A stretch of DNA of 64,000 bases from Pseudomonadota bacterium (GTDB lineage: Bacteria > Pseudomonadota > Gammaproteobacteria > Burkholderiales > Burkholderiaceae_C). The position numbers and the translations under genes were made by a program. The DNA lies in assembly GCA_963205115.1 (NCBI GenBank), contig CAUJHV010000014.1:267030-331029 (forward strand). The letters are read 5' to 3'. The notes beneath the pieces are model-generated. The model was not told where the DNA came from. It worked only from the letters and a program-made list of their open reading frames with translations, and did no database searches. Of this stretch, positions 16,825 through 25,657 are shown piece after piece. Positions within the stretch are counted from its first letter, which is position 1. The number at the start of each line of letters is the position of its first letter.

Positions 16825-18276
16825 GTGAGCCTGTCCCAACCCACCGGCGAGCGCTACCGCTGCGCCAGCTGCACGAGCTTTCACGACTACGCGGCCGGTC
16901 CCACCGTCTGCATGGCGCATCCGCGTGTGATGGCCGACATCACCAAGCGGGTGCGCGGCGCCAACGTGCTGTCCACCGCCGACGCGCGGCTGGCGCAGAA
17001 CATGGGCCTGCTGAGCGTGCCCACCGTCGGGCGTACGGGCTGGAACGACGGCCTGATCTACCCGGCCGACGACATGCCGGTGCTGTCGGCCCGGCGCAGC
17101 AAGATGGCACCGTCGCAGCGTGTGGCACTGCCCAAGGCCGAAGGCACGCTGAACTGCCTGGTGCTGTTGGTGGACTTTTCCGACAACCCCGGCAAGACCG
17201 ACCCGTCGCACTTCGAGAAGCTGCTGTTCGATGCGACGAATCCGGATTCGATGAACAGCTTCTACCGCGACATGTCCTACGGCAAGCTCAACGTCACCGG
17301 TACGGTCGTGGGCTGGCTGCGCGTGCCCAAGCCCTACAGCTTCTACGTCGACAACCAGAGCGGCACCGGCAGCAGCTTCCCGAAGAATACGCCCGGGCTC
17401 TTGCGTGACGCCCTGGACATCTGGACCAAGACCAACAGCCTGGCGTCCTTCGACGCCAATGGCGACGGCTTCGTCGACGGCCTGTTCCTGGTGCACGCCG
17501 GGCCTGGCGCCGAGACGCAGGCGTCCGCGGCCAAGCGCAACACGATGATCTGGTCCCACAAGTGGACGCTGCCTTCACCCTTCGTCAACAACGGCGTCAA
17601 GGCGTTTGCGTACTTCACGGCGCCCGAAGACGGGCGCCTGGGCGTCTTCAGCCACGAGTTCGGCCACTTCATCGGCCTGCCCGATCTGTACGACACCAGC
17701 TACCGCAGCCGCGGGCTGGGCGACTGGTGCCTGATGGCGGGTGGCTCCTGGCTGGGCGACGGTCTGAAGCCGGCGCGCCTGTCCGCCTGGTGCCTCAGCA
17801 GCCTGGGCTGGGTGACGCCCAAGTCGGTCAAACCCGCCGCCACCAAGGCCGGCACCACGCGCTTCAAGCTGCCCACGCTGGAACAGGACAAGACGGCCTG
17901 CCTGCGCGTGTGGAAGGGCGGTGTGGCGGGCCCGGAATACTTCCTTGTCGAAAACCGCCAGCAGGCCGGACGCGATGCGCAACTGCCGGGCCACGGCATG
18001 GCGCTGTGGCACATCGACGAGCGCCAGGCCGACAACACCAACCCCATCGCCTACCGCGTGGGCTTGGTGCAGGCCGACGGCAAGCGTGACCTGGAACTCA
18101 ATGCCAACGACGGCGATTCCGCCGATCTGTTTCCGGGCAGCAAACGCGTGACCACCGTGAACGACAAGACCGGCCTGGCGCCCACCACGCGGGCCAACGA
18201 CAGTACGGCCACCGGGATCGCGCTGACGCGGATCAGCGAAACCAAGGGCGTGGTGTCGGTGACCGTGAAGGTCTGA
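16825..18276 (+). CDS. M6-type zinc metalloprotease domain protein
   Basis: The product is 483 residues, from GTG 16825 with 'agaggag' upstream. The zinc site 'HEFGHFIGLPDLYD' near residue 277 is the M6 (immune inhibitor A-like) signature, preceded by 'LNCLVLLVDFSDNPG' and the M6-typical 'NSFYRDMSYGKLNVTG'. A 'FDANGDGFVDGL' segment resembles a calcium-binding loop. The N terminus has Cys-rich 'YRCASCTSF' and no signal peptide, which is odd because M6 proteases are normally secreted. Either the true start is elsewhere, export is unconventional, or the enzyme acts inside the cell. It lies 77 bp after xdhC in the same direction, but a functional link with purine breakdown is not evident. Confidence 0.85.
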   Translation: MSLSQPTGERYRCASCTSFHDYAAGPTVCMAHPRVMADITKRVRGANVLSTADARLAQNMGLLSVPTVGRTGWNDGLIYPADDMPVLSARRSKMAPSQRVALPKAEGTLNCLVLLVDFSDNPGKTDPSHFEKLLFDATNPDSMNSFYRDMSYGKLNVTGTVVGWLRVPKPYSFYVDNQSGTGSSFPKNTPGLLRDALDIWTKTNSLASFDANGDGFVDGLFLVHAGPGAETQASAAKRNTMIWSHKWTLPSPFVNNGVKAFAYFTAPEDGRLGVFSHEFGHFIGLPDLYDTSYRSRGLGDWCLMAGGSWLGDGLKPARLSAWCLSSLGWVTPKSVKPAATKAGTTRFKLPTLEQDKTACLRVWKGGVAGPEYFLVENRQQAGRDAQLPGHGMALWHIDERQADNTNPIAYRVGLVQADGKRDLELNANDGDSADLFPGSKRVTTVNDKTGLAPTTRANDSTATGIALTRISETKGVVSVTVKV

Positions 18277-18391
18277 GAAGGATTCCGAGACGCGCCCGGC
18301 GCCTGTTCCTCGGGGACGGTGACCGGCCTGGCTGCGCGTGACCTTGATGCCGGACAGCCGTGTGTGGACCGACCGTTGCGTCAACGTGCTC

Positions 18392-18410
18392 GGCGCCCGG
18401 TTCGGGCGCC
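18392..18410. terminator. Hairpin between convergent genes
   Basis: GGCGCCCG-GTT-CGGGCGCC is a perfect 8-bp stem with a 3-nt loop. It is placed between the M6 protease (plus) and the small PEP-CTERM-like gene (minus). There is no T tract, so it is a weak or factor-assisted terminator at most. Confidence 0.4.
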
Positions 18411-18421
18411 ATCGCCAACGA

Positions 18422-18823
18422 TCAGCGCCGACGACGGCGGCGCACGATCACGCCGATCACCGCCAGGCCCGCTGCGGTCAACAGGTAGCCGTGCGGTTCG
18501 GAGACGGGCACCAGGGCGGTGTCGCCCAGGCGGTCATGCCCCATGCCGCGGGGACAGGAATCCGTGGCGGTCGATTGAAACGGGATCTCACGTGCCGGTG
18601 GGTCGGCGCGCAGGTGGGCGCCGTCGGCATCGTGCGGCTGCGGCGCGCCGGCAGGGCCGCTGTGGTGCGCCCAGTTGGAGTCGGCTGCCCTGGCGTGATC
18701 TGCCCAGGGCGCGACGTGCATGCACGCGCCCGCGGGCACCGGTGCGGCGGCCGGCTGCGCGGCCAGCGGCCCAGCCCAGGAACAGACGCAGATGAGCGCC
18801 AAGCAGCCGGAAGCACGATTCAT
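18422..18823 (-). CDS. Small exported protein with PEP-CTERM-like sorting tail
   Basis: A 133-residue protein with signal peptide 'MNRASGCLALICVCSWAG..AAQ'. The mature part is His/Asp/Pro-rich with a few Cys and no recognised domain. The C terminus is 'VSEPHGYLLTAAGLAVIGV' followed by a run of seven or so Arg. This is the exosortase layout of a Pro-containing motif, one hydrophobic helix and a basic tail, although the motif reads SEP instead of the usual PEP. The gene at 49275 has a canonical PEP-CTERM tail, so the host very likely has an exosortase. Function is unknown; surface or matrix attachment is the family expectation. Confidence 0.65.
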   Translation of the reverse strand: MNRASGCLALICVCSWAGPLAAQPAAAPVPAGACMHVAPWADHARAADSNWAHHSGPAGAPQPHDADGAHLRADPPAREIPFQSTATDSCPRGMGHDRLGDTALVPVSEPHGYLLTAAGLAVIGVIVRRRRRR

Positions 18824-18996
18824 CTGATTCCCATGCCGTGACGGAGTGCCCGGTCGGGAACCCGCGGTTCATGCTATGCCACGGCCCCTTCGATCCGGCC
18901 CCGCGAATACGGGACCGGTCAGCCACATGGGGGGCCGGTGTGAAGACACACAGGCGGTGAATGCATCCGGCCTGAGCCGGGTTCGGTGACAGATGT

Positions 18997-19341
18997 TCAG
19001 CGCTGGCGGCTGGCGGCCCGCGGCGGTAGAGCGGGCGGCGACGCCGGGGCTTGTGCCGGTGCATCGCCAAGCAGGGTCTTCTGCAGCACGATGCGCTCGC
19101 CCTGGGGGCCGCCCAGCACCGTGGCTTCGAAGGCGTAAACGACACCCTGCTCGATCGACTCGGGCACGGCCGTGAACGCCTGGATCTGGCTGCCGGCCTG
19201 CGCGCCGATGAAGTCTTCGCCCGGCTCGAGCGGACCGCAGCGCAAGACCTCGAGGTCGACTTCGGCGCCGAACCCGTCTTCGCAACGCCGCAGGCCCAGG
19301 ACCCGGGCTTGCAGCCTGCTGAGGTTGGGTTTCAGGCGCAT
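18997..19341 (-). CDS. Conserved hypothetical protein, 114 residues
   Basis: I do not recognise this protein. It starts 'MRLKPNLSRLQARVLGLRRC', has no signal peptide or membrane helix, reads as a compact soluble domain up to about residue 90, and ends in an Ala/Pro-rich tail (APAQAPASPPALPP). Reading frame and codon use (C/G at third positions) fit a real gene. It begins 29 bp beyond the glycerate kinase stop in the same direction, so it is probably the last gene of that operon. Confidence 0.6.
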   Translation of the reverse strand: MRLKPNLSRLQARVLGLRRCEDGFGAEVDLEVLRCGPLEPGEDFIGAQAGSQIQAFTAVPESIEQGVVYAFEATVLGGPQGERIVLQKTLLGDAPAQAPASPPALPPRAASRQR

Positions 19342-19370
19342 GGTGCGGGCAGTGTATGCCTGCGCCCCGT

Positions 19371-20681
19371 TCAGGTCACGAGCAGGGCGCGGAAGTCATT
19401 GACGTTGGTGAAAGTGGGCCCGGTGGTCACGAGGTCGCCCAGGCGCTCGAAGAAGGCGGTCGCGTCGTTGCGGTCGAGAAACTCCGCGGGTTTCATGCCC
19501 GCTGCCGCAGCGCGGGCCAGGGTATCGGGCGTGACGAGGGCGCCGGCGTTGTCCTCCACGCCGTCGATGCCATCGGTGTCGGCCGCCAGCACGTGCACGC
19601 CCGGTTGGCCTTGCAGCGCGATCGCGCAGCCGAGCAGGAATTCGGTGGCGCGCCCGCCGCGGCCGCCGCGCGCACGCACCGTCACCGTGGTCTCGCCGCC
19701 GGAGAGGATCACGCAGGGCCGCTGGAAGGGCTGACCCCGCCGCGCCACGGCGCGTGCCAGCGCGGCGTGGACCTTGCCCACTTCGCGGCTTTCGCCTTCG
19801 AGTTCGTCGCTGAGGATCTGCGCCTCGATGCCGGCCGCGCGTGCCAGCGCCGCAGCCGCTTCGAGGCTTTGCTGCGGCGTGGCGATCAGGTGCACCGCGT
19901 GGCCCGCGAAGCAGGCATCACCGGGCTTCGGCGTTTCGAAGGCGCCCGACTCCAGGCCCGCACGTGCGGCCGCCGGCAGCTCGATGCCGTAGCGGCGGCA
20001 GATGGCCAGCGCATCGGCGCAGGTGGTGGAGTCGGCCACGGTCGGGCCGCTGGCGATGACTTCGGGTGCGTCGCCGGGCACGTCGGAGATCAGCAGCGTG
20101 ACGACACGCGCCGGCGCGCACAGGGCAGCCAGGCGCCCGCCCTTGATCGCCGAGAGGTGCTTGCGCACCGTATTCATCTCGTCGATGGCCGCGCCGCTGC
20201 GCAGCAGGGCCTGGTTGACGGCCTGCTTGTCCTCGAGCGTGAGGCCGGGCGCCGGCAGCGACAGCAGCGCCGAGCCGCCGCCGGAGATCAGGCACAGCAC
20301 CAGGTCGTCGGGCGTCAAGCCGCGGGTCAGATCGACGATGCGCTGCGCGGCGGCGCGCCCGGCGGCATCGGGCACGGGGTGCGCGGCCTCGACGACCTCG
20401 ATGCGGCCGGGTTGCGCGGCGTAGGCTGGCGGCACATGGCCATAGCGCGTGACGACCAGGCCCGACAGCGGCGCATCGGCCGGCCACAGGGCATCCACGG
20501 CTGCTGCCATCGCACCACCGGCCTTGCCAGCGCCCAGCACCAGCGTGCGCCCGCGGCCCGCGGCGGGTGGCGTGGGCAGGAACTCACCCGTCACGTGCGC
20601 CGGGTGGGCGCGTCGCACCGCGGCGTCGTAGAGGGCCCGCAACAGCGCGCGCGGGTCGGCAAGGGAAGGCGTGGTGTCCAT
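19371..20681 (-). CDS. Glycerate 2-kinase (MOFRL family, TtuD/GckA type)
   Basis: A 436-residue protein starting 'MDTTPSLADPRALLRALY' at ATG 20681. Family landmarks are 'RTLVLGAGKAGGAMAAAVD', 'CLISGGGSALLSLPAPG', 'NTVRKHLSAIKGGRLA', 'LISDVPGDAPEVIASGPT', and the C-terminal MOFRL motif region 'LAADTDGIDGVEDNAGA'. It phosphorylates D-glycerate to 2-phosphoglycerate. In aldarate breakdown this is the last step after aldolase cleavage and tartronate semialdehyde reduction, which fits the aldolase gene in the same operon. It follows the TIGR03790 gene by 29 bp. A hydroxypyruvate reductase annotation is often given to this family, but the kinase activity is better supported. Confidence 0.9.
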   Translation of the reverse strand: MDTTPSLADPRALLRALYDAAVRRAHPAHVTGEFLPTPPAAGRGRTLVLGAGKAGGAMAAAVDALWPADAPLSGLVVTRYGHVPPAYAAQPGRIEVVEAAHPVPDAAGRAAAQRIVDLTRGLTPDDLVLCLISGGGSALLSLPAPGLTLEDKQAVNQALLRSGAAIDEMNTVRKHLSAIKGGRLAALCAPARVVTLLISDVPGDAPEVIASGPTVADSTTCADALAICRRYGIELPAAARAGLESGAFETPKPGDACFAGHAVHLIATPQQSLEAAAALARAAGIEAQILSDELEGESREVGKVHAALARAVARRGQPFQRPCVILSGGETTVTVRARGGRGGRATEFLLGCAIALQGQPGVHVLAADTDGIDGVEDNAGALVTPDTLARAAAAGMKPAEFLDRNDATAFFERLGDLVTTGPTFTNVNDFRALLVT

Positions 20682-20710
20682 GTCTCGTTTCTCTGGTTCG
20701 CGCAGGCGCT

Positions 20711-21967
20711 TCAGTGGGCGGCGGATGCCGGCGCCGCGGCGCGCGGCTTCGCCGGGGCGAAGGGCGCCGCCAGCGGCTCGCCGATGAACAGGCTTTGCTG
20801 CGGCCACAGCACACTCTTCCAGTAGGCCTCGATGGCCGTCGCACCTTGCGCATAGTGGCCGATCAGCCAGCCGGGGTGCGGAAATTTCTGCAAATGGCTG
20901 CAGGGCTCGCTGACGGTGCCGTGGCTGGCGGTTGCACCCGCGGTGATCCACGCCAGCGCGGTGGTCTGGTCGTGCGAACCGGCCAGGTCACCGCCCACGG
21001 AGGTCAGGTGATCGGCCAGGGCGCCCGGCAGCCAGGCCGATTCCGGCGGCAGGGTGCGCAGCTGGGCGGCGCCCACGCTCACCAGCAACAAGCGCTCGGC
21101 CGGCGTGGCCTCGAGCCCCTGCACGCGCACCAATTGCACCGCGCCGCCCGCCAGTTGCGTGGCCGCCGGATACAGCGCGCTGCGCACGTTGCGCGCCGGG
21201 TCGCCGGTGCGCACATAGGCCACCACGGCCGGTGCCGTCGATGTGGCGTCCGACAGGCTGCCATCGGCACGCACGCCGCGGTCGATCAGGGCCTGCGCCT
21301 GTGCCACGTCGGGCGCAGCCAGCAGCATCGACAGCCGCATGCGGAAATCACCGTAGGGCCGGGCCGATCGCGAATTGGCATAGGGCGAGACACGCGTGGG
21401 CGCACAGGTCTGGCGGCACAGGGCCTCGTCATGGCCCATGGCCAGCGCGCCGGTGATCGCGCTGCAGGCCACGGCATAGGGCTGGGTCCAAGCCAGCGCC
21501 AGCGCCTGCGCGCGCGCACCGAAGTGGCGGTCGATGGCCTGCTGAAGCGCGTCGAAATCCGGCACCGAAAGCGCGGGCTGCACCGGCAAGTCCACGCGCA
21601 GCACCTGTTCGGGCTGCAGGCCGCGCCGCGCGGCGTAATAGGCGCCCACGGCGACGGAATACGGGTCGCGCACGTTGATGACCAGGCCGATGTCGGCCGG
21701 CCGCAGGCGGTCCAGCACCAGCGGCACGCGTTGCAGCAGCGGCTCGATGCGTGCGCGCGGCACGACGGCCGGCGCCGCACTGGCGGGTGGAGACGGCAAG
21801 GCCGAGGACGACACGGCGGATGCCGCAGCGGGTTGTGGGGCTGTCGACGTCGATGGCGGCGAAGCGCCGGGGGCTGCGACGGGCTGGCCCAGGCCCGCCA
21901 GCGGCAGTGTGGCGCAGGCCAGCACCAGGCCCGCCAGGTGCCGCCGGCTGCGCACCGCCCAGGACAC
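20711..21967 (-). CDS. TIGR03790 family exported protein
   Basis: A 418-residue protein with a signal peptide (to about residue 32) and a Pro/Ala/Ser-rich stretch to about residue 70. The globular domain begins 'LGLVINVRDPYSVAVGAYYA', then 'LALAWTQPYAVACSAITGAL'. These match what I recall of TIGR03790, a family of unknown function. The late segment 'AGATASHGTVSEPCSHLQKF' is also conserved-looking, with His and Cys. It is placed between aldolase (8 bp) and glycerate kinase (29 bp) and so is transcribed with a sugar-acid pathway although exported. Whether it works on the same substrates is unknown. Confidence 0.8.
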   Translation of the reverse strand: MSWAVRSRRHLAGLVLACATLPLAGLGQPVAAPGASPPSTSTAPQPAAASAVSSSALPSPPASAAPAVVPRARIEPLLQRVPLVLDRLRPADIGLVINVRDPYSVAVGAYYAARRGLQPEQVLRVDLPVQPALSVPDFDALQQAIDRHFGARAQALALAWTQPYAVACSAITGALAMGHDEALCRQTCAPTRVSPYANSRSARPYGDFRMRLSMLLAAPDVAQAQALIDRGVRADGSLSDATSTAPAVVAYVRTGDPARNVRSALYPAATQLAGGAVQLVRVQGLEATPAERLLLVSVGAAQLRTLPPESAWLPGALADHLTSVGGDLAGSHDQTTALAWITAGATASHGTVSEPCSHLQKFPHPGWLIGHYAQGATAIEAYWKSVLWPQQSLFIGEPLAAPFAPAKPRAAAPASAAH

Positions 21968-21975
21968 CGGTCGCG

Positions 21976-22734
21976 TCAGCCGCGCATGGCCGACAGGATC
22001 TCCTGCGAGCCGGCGGCCAGCAGCCGTGCGTCGGAAGAGATCGTCACGAAGCGGTAGCCCAGCGCGATGCGCGCCTTGGCCACATCGGCTCGACCGTTAT
22101 GGATGCCGGCCTTGACGCCGTGCGCCTTGGCGCGTTCGACGATGTGCGCGATGGCCTCAGCCGCCTTCGGGTCGACATCGTCGAAGGTCGGCTTGCAGCC
22201 CAGCGACAGCGACAGGTCGGACGGGCCGATGTAGATGGCGTCCAGTCCCTCCACCGACAGGATGGCGTCCAGGTTGTCCAGCGCCTGTGCGGTTTCGATC
22301 ATCGCGAAGCGCACGATGGTGTCGTTGGCGTGCGTGGGGTAGTCGGCACCGCCGTAGTACAGCGCACGCACCGGGCCGAAGCTGCGTGTGCCGCGCGGCG
22401 CGTAGCTGCTCCAGGCGACAAAGCGCTGCGCATCTTCACGCGTGTTGACCATCGGGCAGATCACGCCGTAGGCGCCGGCATCCAACGTCTTCATGATGAT
22501 GCCCGGCTCCAGCCAGGGCACGCGCACCACGGGCACGGTGGCCGTCGTGCTGATGGCCTGGAGCATCGTGACCATGGCCTGGTAGTCGACCACGCCGTGC
22601 TGCAGGTCGATGGTCAGTGCGTCCCAGCCCTGGTGGGCCATGACCTCGGCCGAAAAGCTGCTGGGCACGGCCAGCCAGCCGTTGACCACGGCGCGGTCCT
22701 GGGCCCAGAGGGTACGAAGTCGGTTTTCTCTCAT
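21976..22734 (-). CDS. HpcH/HpaI-family aldolase (2-dehydro-3-deoxyglucarate aldolase-like)
   Basis: The product is 252 residues. ATG 22734 (MRENRLRTLWAQ) is preferred to an upstream in-frame codon at 22791, which would begin inside a likely operator. Family motifs are 'DALTIDLQHGVVDYQAM', 'VPWLEPGIIMKTLDAGA', 'FAMIETAQAL' (metal-binding Glu) and 'DAIYIGPSDLSLSLG' (metal-binding Asp). Such class II pyruvate aldolases split 2-keto-3-deoxy acids into pyruvate and an aldehyde. In the expected pathway the aldehyde is tartronate semialdehyde from 2-dehydro-3-deoxyglucarate. It is first in an operon with TIGR03790 and glycerate kinase; the GntR gene ends 78 bp upstream. Confidence 0.9.
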   Translation of the reverse strand: MRENRLRTLWAQDRAVVNGWLAVPSSFSAEVMAHQGWDALTIDLQHGVVDYQAMVTMLQAISTTATVPVVRVPWLEPGIIMKTLDAGAYGVICPMVNTREDAQRFVAWSSYAPRGTRSFGPVRALYYGGADYPTHANDTIVRFAMIETAQALDNLDAILSVEGLDAIYIGPSDLSLSLGCKPTFDDVDPKAAEAIAHIVERAKAHGVKAGIHNGRADVAKARIALGYRFVTISSDARLLAAGSQEILSAMRG

Positions 22735-22780
22735 GTGGCGTCTTTCTGGCGGGAGCTCGCCGGCCGGCGGCCGATGCATG

Positions 22781-22791
22781 TCATCGTACAA
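22781..22791 (-). promoter_or_regulatory. Degenerate GntR operator upstream of the aldolase
   Basis: On the minus strand the site reads TTGTACGATGA. It is identical over its first eight bases to the perfect operator TTGTACGACAA at 23628-23638. It lies 47 bp upstream of the aldolase start, where a repressor would block that promoter. The second half-site is weak. Confidence 0.45.
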
Positions 22792-22812
22792 GCTCCTTTG
22801 TCGCGCGCCAGG

Positions 22813-23544
22813 TCAGGGGCGGGCGGCACGGCGGCGTCTTTCCCGGCTGTTGGACAAATGCGTGCGCATGGCCGCACGGGCGGCGTCGGGGTCGCGCGCG
22901 GCGATGGCGTCGTAGAGGCTTTCGTGCTCGGCATTCACGCGCCGCAAGTAGGCCAGATGCTCGGCGTCGGCGGGCGCGGGCGGGTCCAGGCGCGCACGCG
23001 GAATGATCTTGGTGCCCAGGCTGCCGATCAGCGCGACGAAGTGTGCGTTCTGCGTGGCACGCGCAATCTCGTTGTGGAACCGGAAGTCCGCGGACACCGC
23101 GTCCTGACCCTGGCCCAGCGCGCGCTCGAAGTCATCCAGCGCCTCGCGCATGGCCGCCAGGTTGGCGGGCGTGCGGCGCATCGCGGCCAGTGCGGCGGCC
23201 TCGGTTTCCACGCCGATGCGCAGCTCGAGCATCGAAATCACGTCGCGCAGGGTCTCCAGGTGCTGCGCATCGATGCGAAACCCGGCTTCCTGGGAAGGAC
23301 CGACCACGAAGGTGCCCACGCCATGGCGCGTGTGCACCAGGCGTTCGGCCTGCAGCTTGGACAAGGCCTCGCGCACCACCGTGCGGCTGACCCCGAAGCG
23401 GGCCATGATGGACGCCTCGGTGGGCAGGCGCTCGCCAGGCGCCAGACGGCCGTCGCGTATGCGCGCGCCCAGGTCGTCGACCAGGTCCAGCGCCAGCGGT
23501 CGCAGACGGCGGCGCGGCGTTGGCGGCGTGCCCGGCGCCTTCAC
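22813..23544 (-). CDS. GntR-family (FCD subfamily) repressor of the uronate locus
   Basis: A 243-residue regulator. The winged helix comes first ('RIRDGRLAPGERLPTEASI', 'FGVSRTVVREALSKLQAER'). An all-helical FCD ligand domain follows from about residue 100, with 'FRFHNEIARATQN' and 'EHESLYDAIAARD' carrying the metal-binding Asp/His positions of the family. No ATG is available near the expected N terminus; GTG 23544 gives a normal length, but the start is uncertain. A perfect FCD-type operator lies 83 bp upstream, between this gene and divergent udh. Relatives (UxuR, ExuR, GarR-type) respond to uronates or aldarates, consistent with the neighbours. Confidence 0.9.
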   Translation of the reverse strand: MKAPGTPPTPRRRLRPLALDLVDDLGARIRDGRLAPGERLPTEASIMARFGVSRTVVREALSKLQAERLVHTRHGVGTFVVGPSQEAGFRIDAQHLETLRDVISMLELRIGVETEAAALAAMRRTPANLAAMREALDDFERALGQGQDAVSADFRFHNEIARATQNAHFVALIGSLGTKIIPRARLDPPAPADAEHLAYLRRVNAEHESLYDAIAARDPDAARAAMRTHLSNSRERRRRAARP

Positions 23545-23626
23545 GCCGGCGCCCTTGGGCCGCGTGCCGCACCCTGCATCCGATCCCGATTGACAGCCCT
23601 GGCGCTTCGTTGGAACATGGTCGACA

Positions 23627-23639
23627 GTTGTACGACAAC
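23627..23639. promoter_or_regulatory. Perfect FCD/GntR operator between regulator and udh
   Basis: GTTGT-ACG-ACAAC is a perfect 13-bp inverted repeat. It contains TTGTACGACAA, an exact fit to the TNGTNNNACNA consensus of FadR-type GntR regulators. It sits in the 163-bp divergent region, placed to control both the regulator and udh-dctPQM-SMP-30. Confidence 0.75.
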
Positions 23640-23707
23640 TACAACCCGACCGCAAGCCCAAGGGTCTGCCAACTGCCGTTATCCCTGCGTCCACAACGCC
23701 CCACGCG

Positions 23708-24526
23708 ATGACCACCGCTGATACGACCACCCTGCGCTGGAAGCGCCTGCTGCTCACCGGCGCCGCCGGCGGCCTGGGCCGCGTGCTGCGCCCGCGCCTG
23801 AAGGCCTGCTGCGACGTGCTGCGCGTGAGCGACATCGCCGATCTGGGCGAGGCCGCGCCGGGTGAAGAGCTGCAGCCGGTGCCGCTGCAGGACAAGGCCG
23901 GCGTGCTGTCGCTGCTGGCCGGCGTGGACGCTGTGGTGCACCTGGGCGGCGTCAGCACCGAGCACGCCTTCGAAGACATCCTGCCGGCCAACATCGTCGG
24001 CACGTACCACGTGTATGAAGGCGCACGCATCCATGGCGTCAAGCGCATCGTCTTCGCCAGCTCCAACCACGTCACCGGCTTTCACAAGCAGAGCCAGACG
24101 ATCAGCCCGCGCGACCCCGTGCGCCCGGACGGCTACTACGGCCTGTCCAAGGCCTTCGGCGAGAACCTGGCGCAGTTCTACTGGGACCGCCACGGCATCG
24201 AGACCGTCAGCCTGCGCATCGGTTCGTCCTTCCCCGAGCCGGTGGACCGCCGCATGCTCGCCACCTGGCTGAGCTACGACGACCTGGAACGCCTGGTGAT
24301 CGCTGCGCTGTCGGCCCCCGTGGTCGAGCACAGTGTCATCTTCGGCATGAGCGACAACCCGCTGAGCTGGTGGGACAACACGCCGGCCCGCCACATCGGC
24401 TACCGGCCGCAGGACAGCAGTGCGCCCTTCCGCGCCGCGATCGAGGCGCGCCAGCAGCAGATCGATCCGAAGAACCCCGTTGCGATCTACCAGGGCGGTG
24501 GATTCGTGACCAAGGGTCCGTACTGA
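23708..24526 (+). CDS. udh: Uronate dehydrogenase (NAD-dependent)
   Basis: A 272-residue short-chain dehydrogenase/epimerase-fold protein. The NAD motif is '[10 protein letters not shown]' (residues 17-26) and the catalytic pair is 'YYGLSK' (Tyr144, Lys148) after '[10 protein letters not shown]'. The segment 'RIGSSFPEP' and the C-terminal '[14 protein letters not shown]' match Agrobacterium Udh closely as I remember it. It oxidises D-galacturonate or D-glucuronate C1 to the aldarolactone. It is first in a plus-strand operon with a TRAP transporter and an SMP-30 lactonase that would open the lactone. It lies directly downstream of the GntR operator. Confidence 0.88.
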   Translation: MTTADTTTLRWKRLLLTGAAGGLGRVLRPRLKACCDVLRVSDIADLGEAAPGEELQPVPLQDKAGVLSLLAGVDAVVHLGGVSTEHAFEDILPANIVGTYHVYEGARIHGVKRIVFASSNHVTGFHKQSQTISPRDPVRPDGYYGLSKAFGENLAQFYWDRHGIETVSLRIGSSFPEPVDRRMLATWLSYDDLERLVIAALSAPVVEHSVIFGMSDNPLSWWDNTPARHIGYRPQDSSAPFRAAIEARQQQIDPKNPVAIYQGGGFVTKGPY

Positions 24527-24582
24527 CGCGGCCACGCTGCCGCGCCCACGCCTGCCCCACATTCCACCTCAGGAGACATCCC

Positions 24583-25548
24583 ATGCGCGTCACCCACACG
24601 CTGATCGCCCTGGCCGCCGCCGCTGCGGCCTTTGCCGCACAGGCCACCGAATTCCGTTCGGCCGATACGCACAACGCCGACGACTACCCCACCGTCGTCG
24701 CGGTGAAGTTCATGAGCGAGCGCCTGGACAAGCTCTCCGGCGGCAAGCACAAGATCAAGGTCTTCAACAAGCAGGCCCTGGGCAGCGAGAAGGAGACCAT
24801 CGACCAGGTGAAGATCGGCGCGCTCGATTTCACGCGCGTCAATGTCGGCCCGATGAACAACATCTGCCCGCTGACGCAGGTGCCGACCATGCCCTTCCTC
24901 TTCCGCTCCATCGACCACATGCGCAAGGTGCTGGACGGCCCGGTGGGCGACGAGATCCTCAAGAGCTGCGAGTCGGCCGGCTTCATCGGCCTGGCCTTCT
25001 ACGACAGCGGCGCGCGCTCGATCTACGCCAAGAAGCCCATCAAGACCGTGGCCGACGCCAAGGGCCTGAAGATCCGCGTGCAGCAGTCCGACCTGTGGGT
25101 GGCCCTGGTCGGCGCGATGGGCGCCAACGCCACGCCCATGCCCTACGGCGAGGTCTACACGGGCCTGAAGACCGGCCTGATCGACGCGGCCGAAAACAAC
25201 ATCCCGTCCTTCGACACCGCCAAGCACGTCGAGGCCGTCAAGATCTACTCGAAGACCGAGCACTCGATGGCGCCGGAGATCCTCGTGATGTCCAAGGTCA
25301 TCTACGACAAGCTGCCGCCCGCCGAGCAGGCCATGATCCGCGCCGCGGCCAAGGAATCGGTCGCTTTCGAGCGCCAGAAATGGGACGAGCAGGAGGCCAA
25401 GTCACTGGCCAACGTCAAGGCCCAGGGCGCGCAGATCGTCGATGTCGACAAGGCCTCGTTCCAGGCCGTGATGGGCCCGGTCTACGACAAGTTCATGACC
25501 ACGGCCGACATGAAGCGCCTGGTCAAGGCCGTGCAGGACACGAAGTAA
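24583..25548 (+). CDS. dctP: TRAP transporter substrate-binding protein (DctP family)
   Basis: A 321-residue periplasmic protein with signal peptide '[21 protein letters not shown]' (read to Ala-Gln-Ala). ATG 24583 is preceded by 'aggaga'. DctP landmarks: '[18 protein letters not shown]', '[17 protein letters not shown]', and '[20 protein letters not shown]', whose Arg contacts the substrate carboxylate in the family. '[15 protein letters not shown]' is the dimer/hinge helix region. It captures a carboxylated sugar acid, probably a uronate given udh immediately upstream, and hands it to DctQM. Substrate is inferred. Confidence 0.93.
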   Translation: MRVTHTLIALAAAAAAFAAQATEFRSADTHNADDYPTVVAVKFMSERLDKLSGGKHKIKVFNKQALGSEKETIDQVKIGALDFTRVNVGPMNNICPLTQVPTMPFLFRSIDHMRKVLDGPVGDEILKSCESAGFIGLAFYDSGARSIYAKKPIKTVADAKGLKIRVQQSDLWVALVGAMGANATPMPYGEVYTGLKTGLIDAAENNIPSFDTAKHVEAVKIYSKTEHSMAPEILVMSKVIYDKLPPAEQAMIRAAAKESVAFERQKWDEQEAKSLANVKAQGAQIVDVDKASFQAVMGPVYDKFMTTADMKRLVKAVQDTK

Positions 25549-25657
25549 TCGCCGCCCGGCTTGCCGGCGGCGTGGCCCCACGGGGCGCGCTGCCGGTGGC
25601 CCGGCTCGGCTGATGTGCAGCGGCGGCCGGGCCGCATCCCCATCGAGGTCGATCGAC

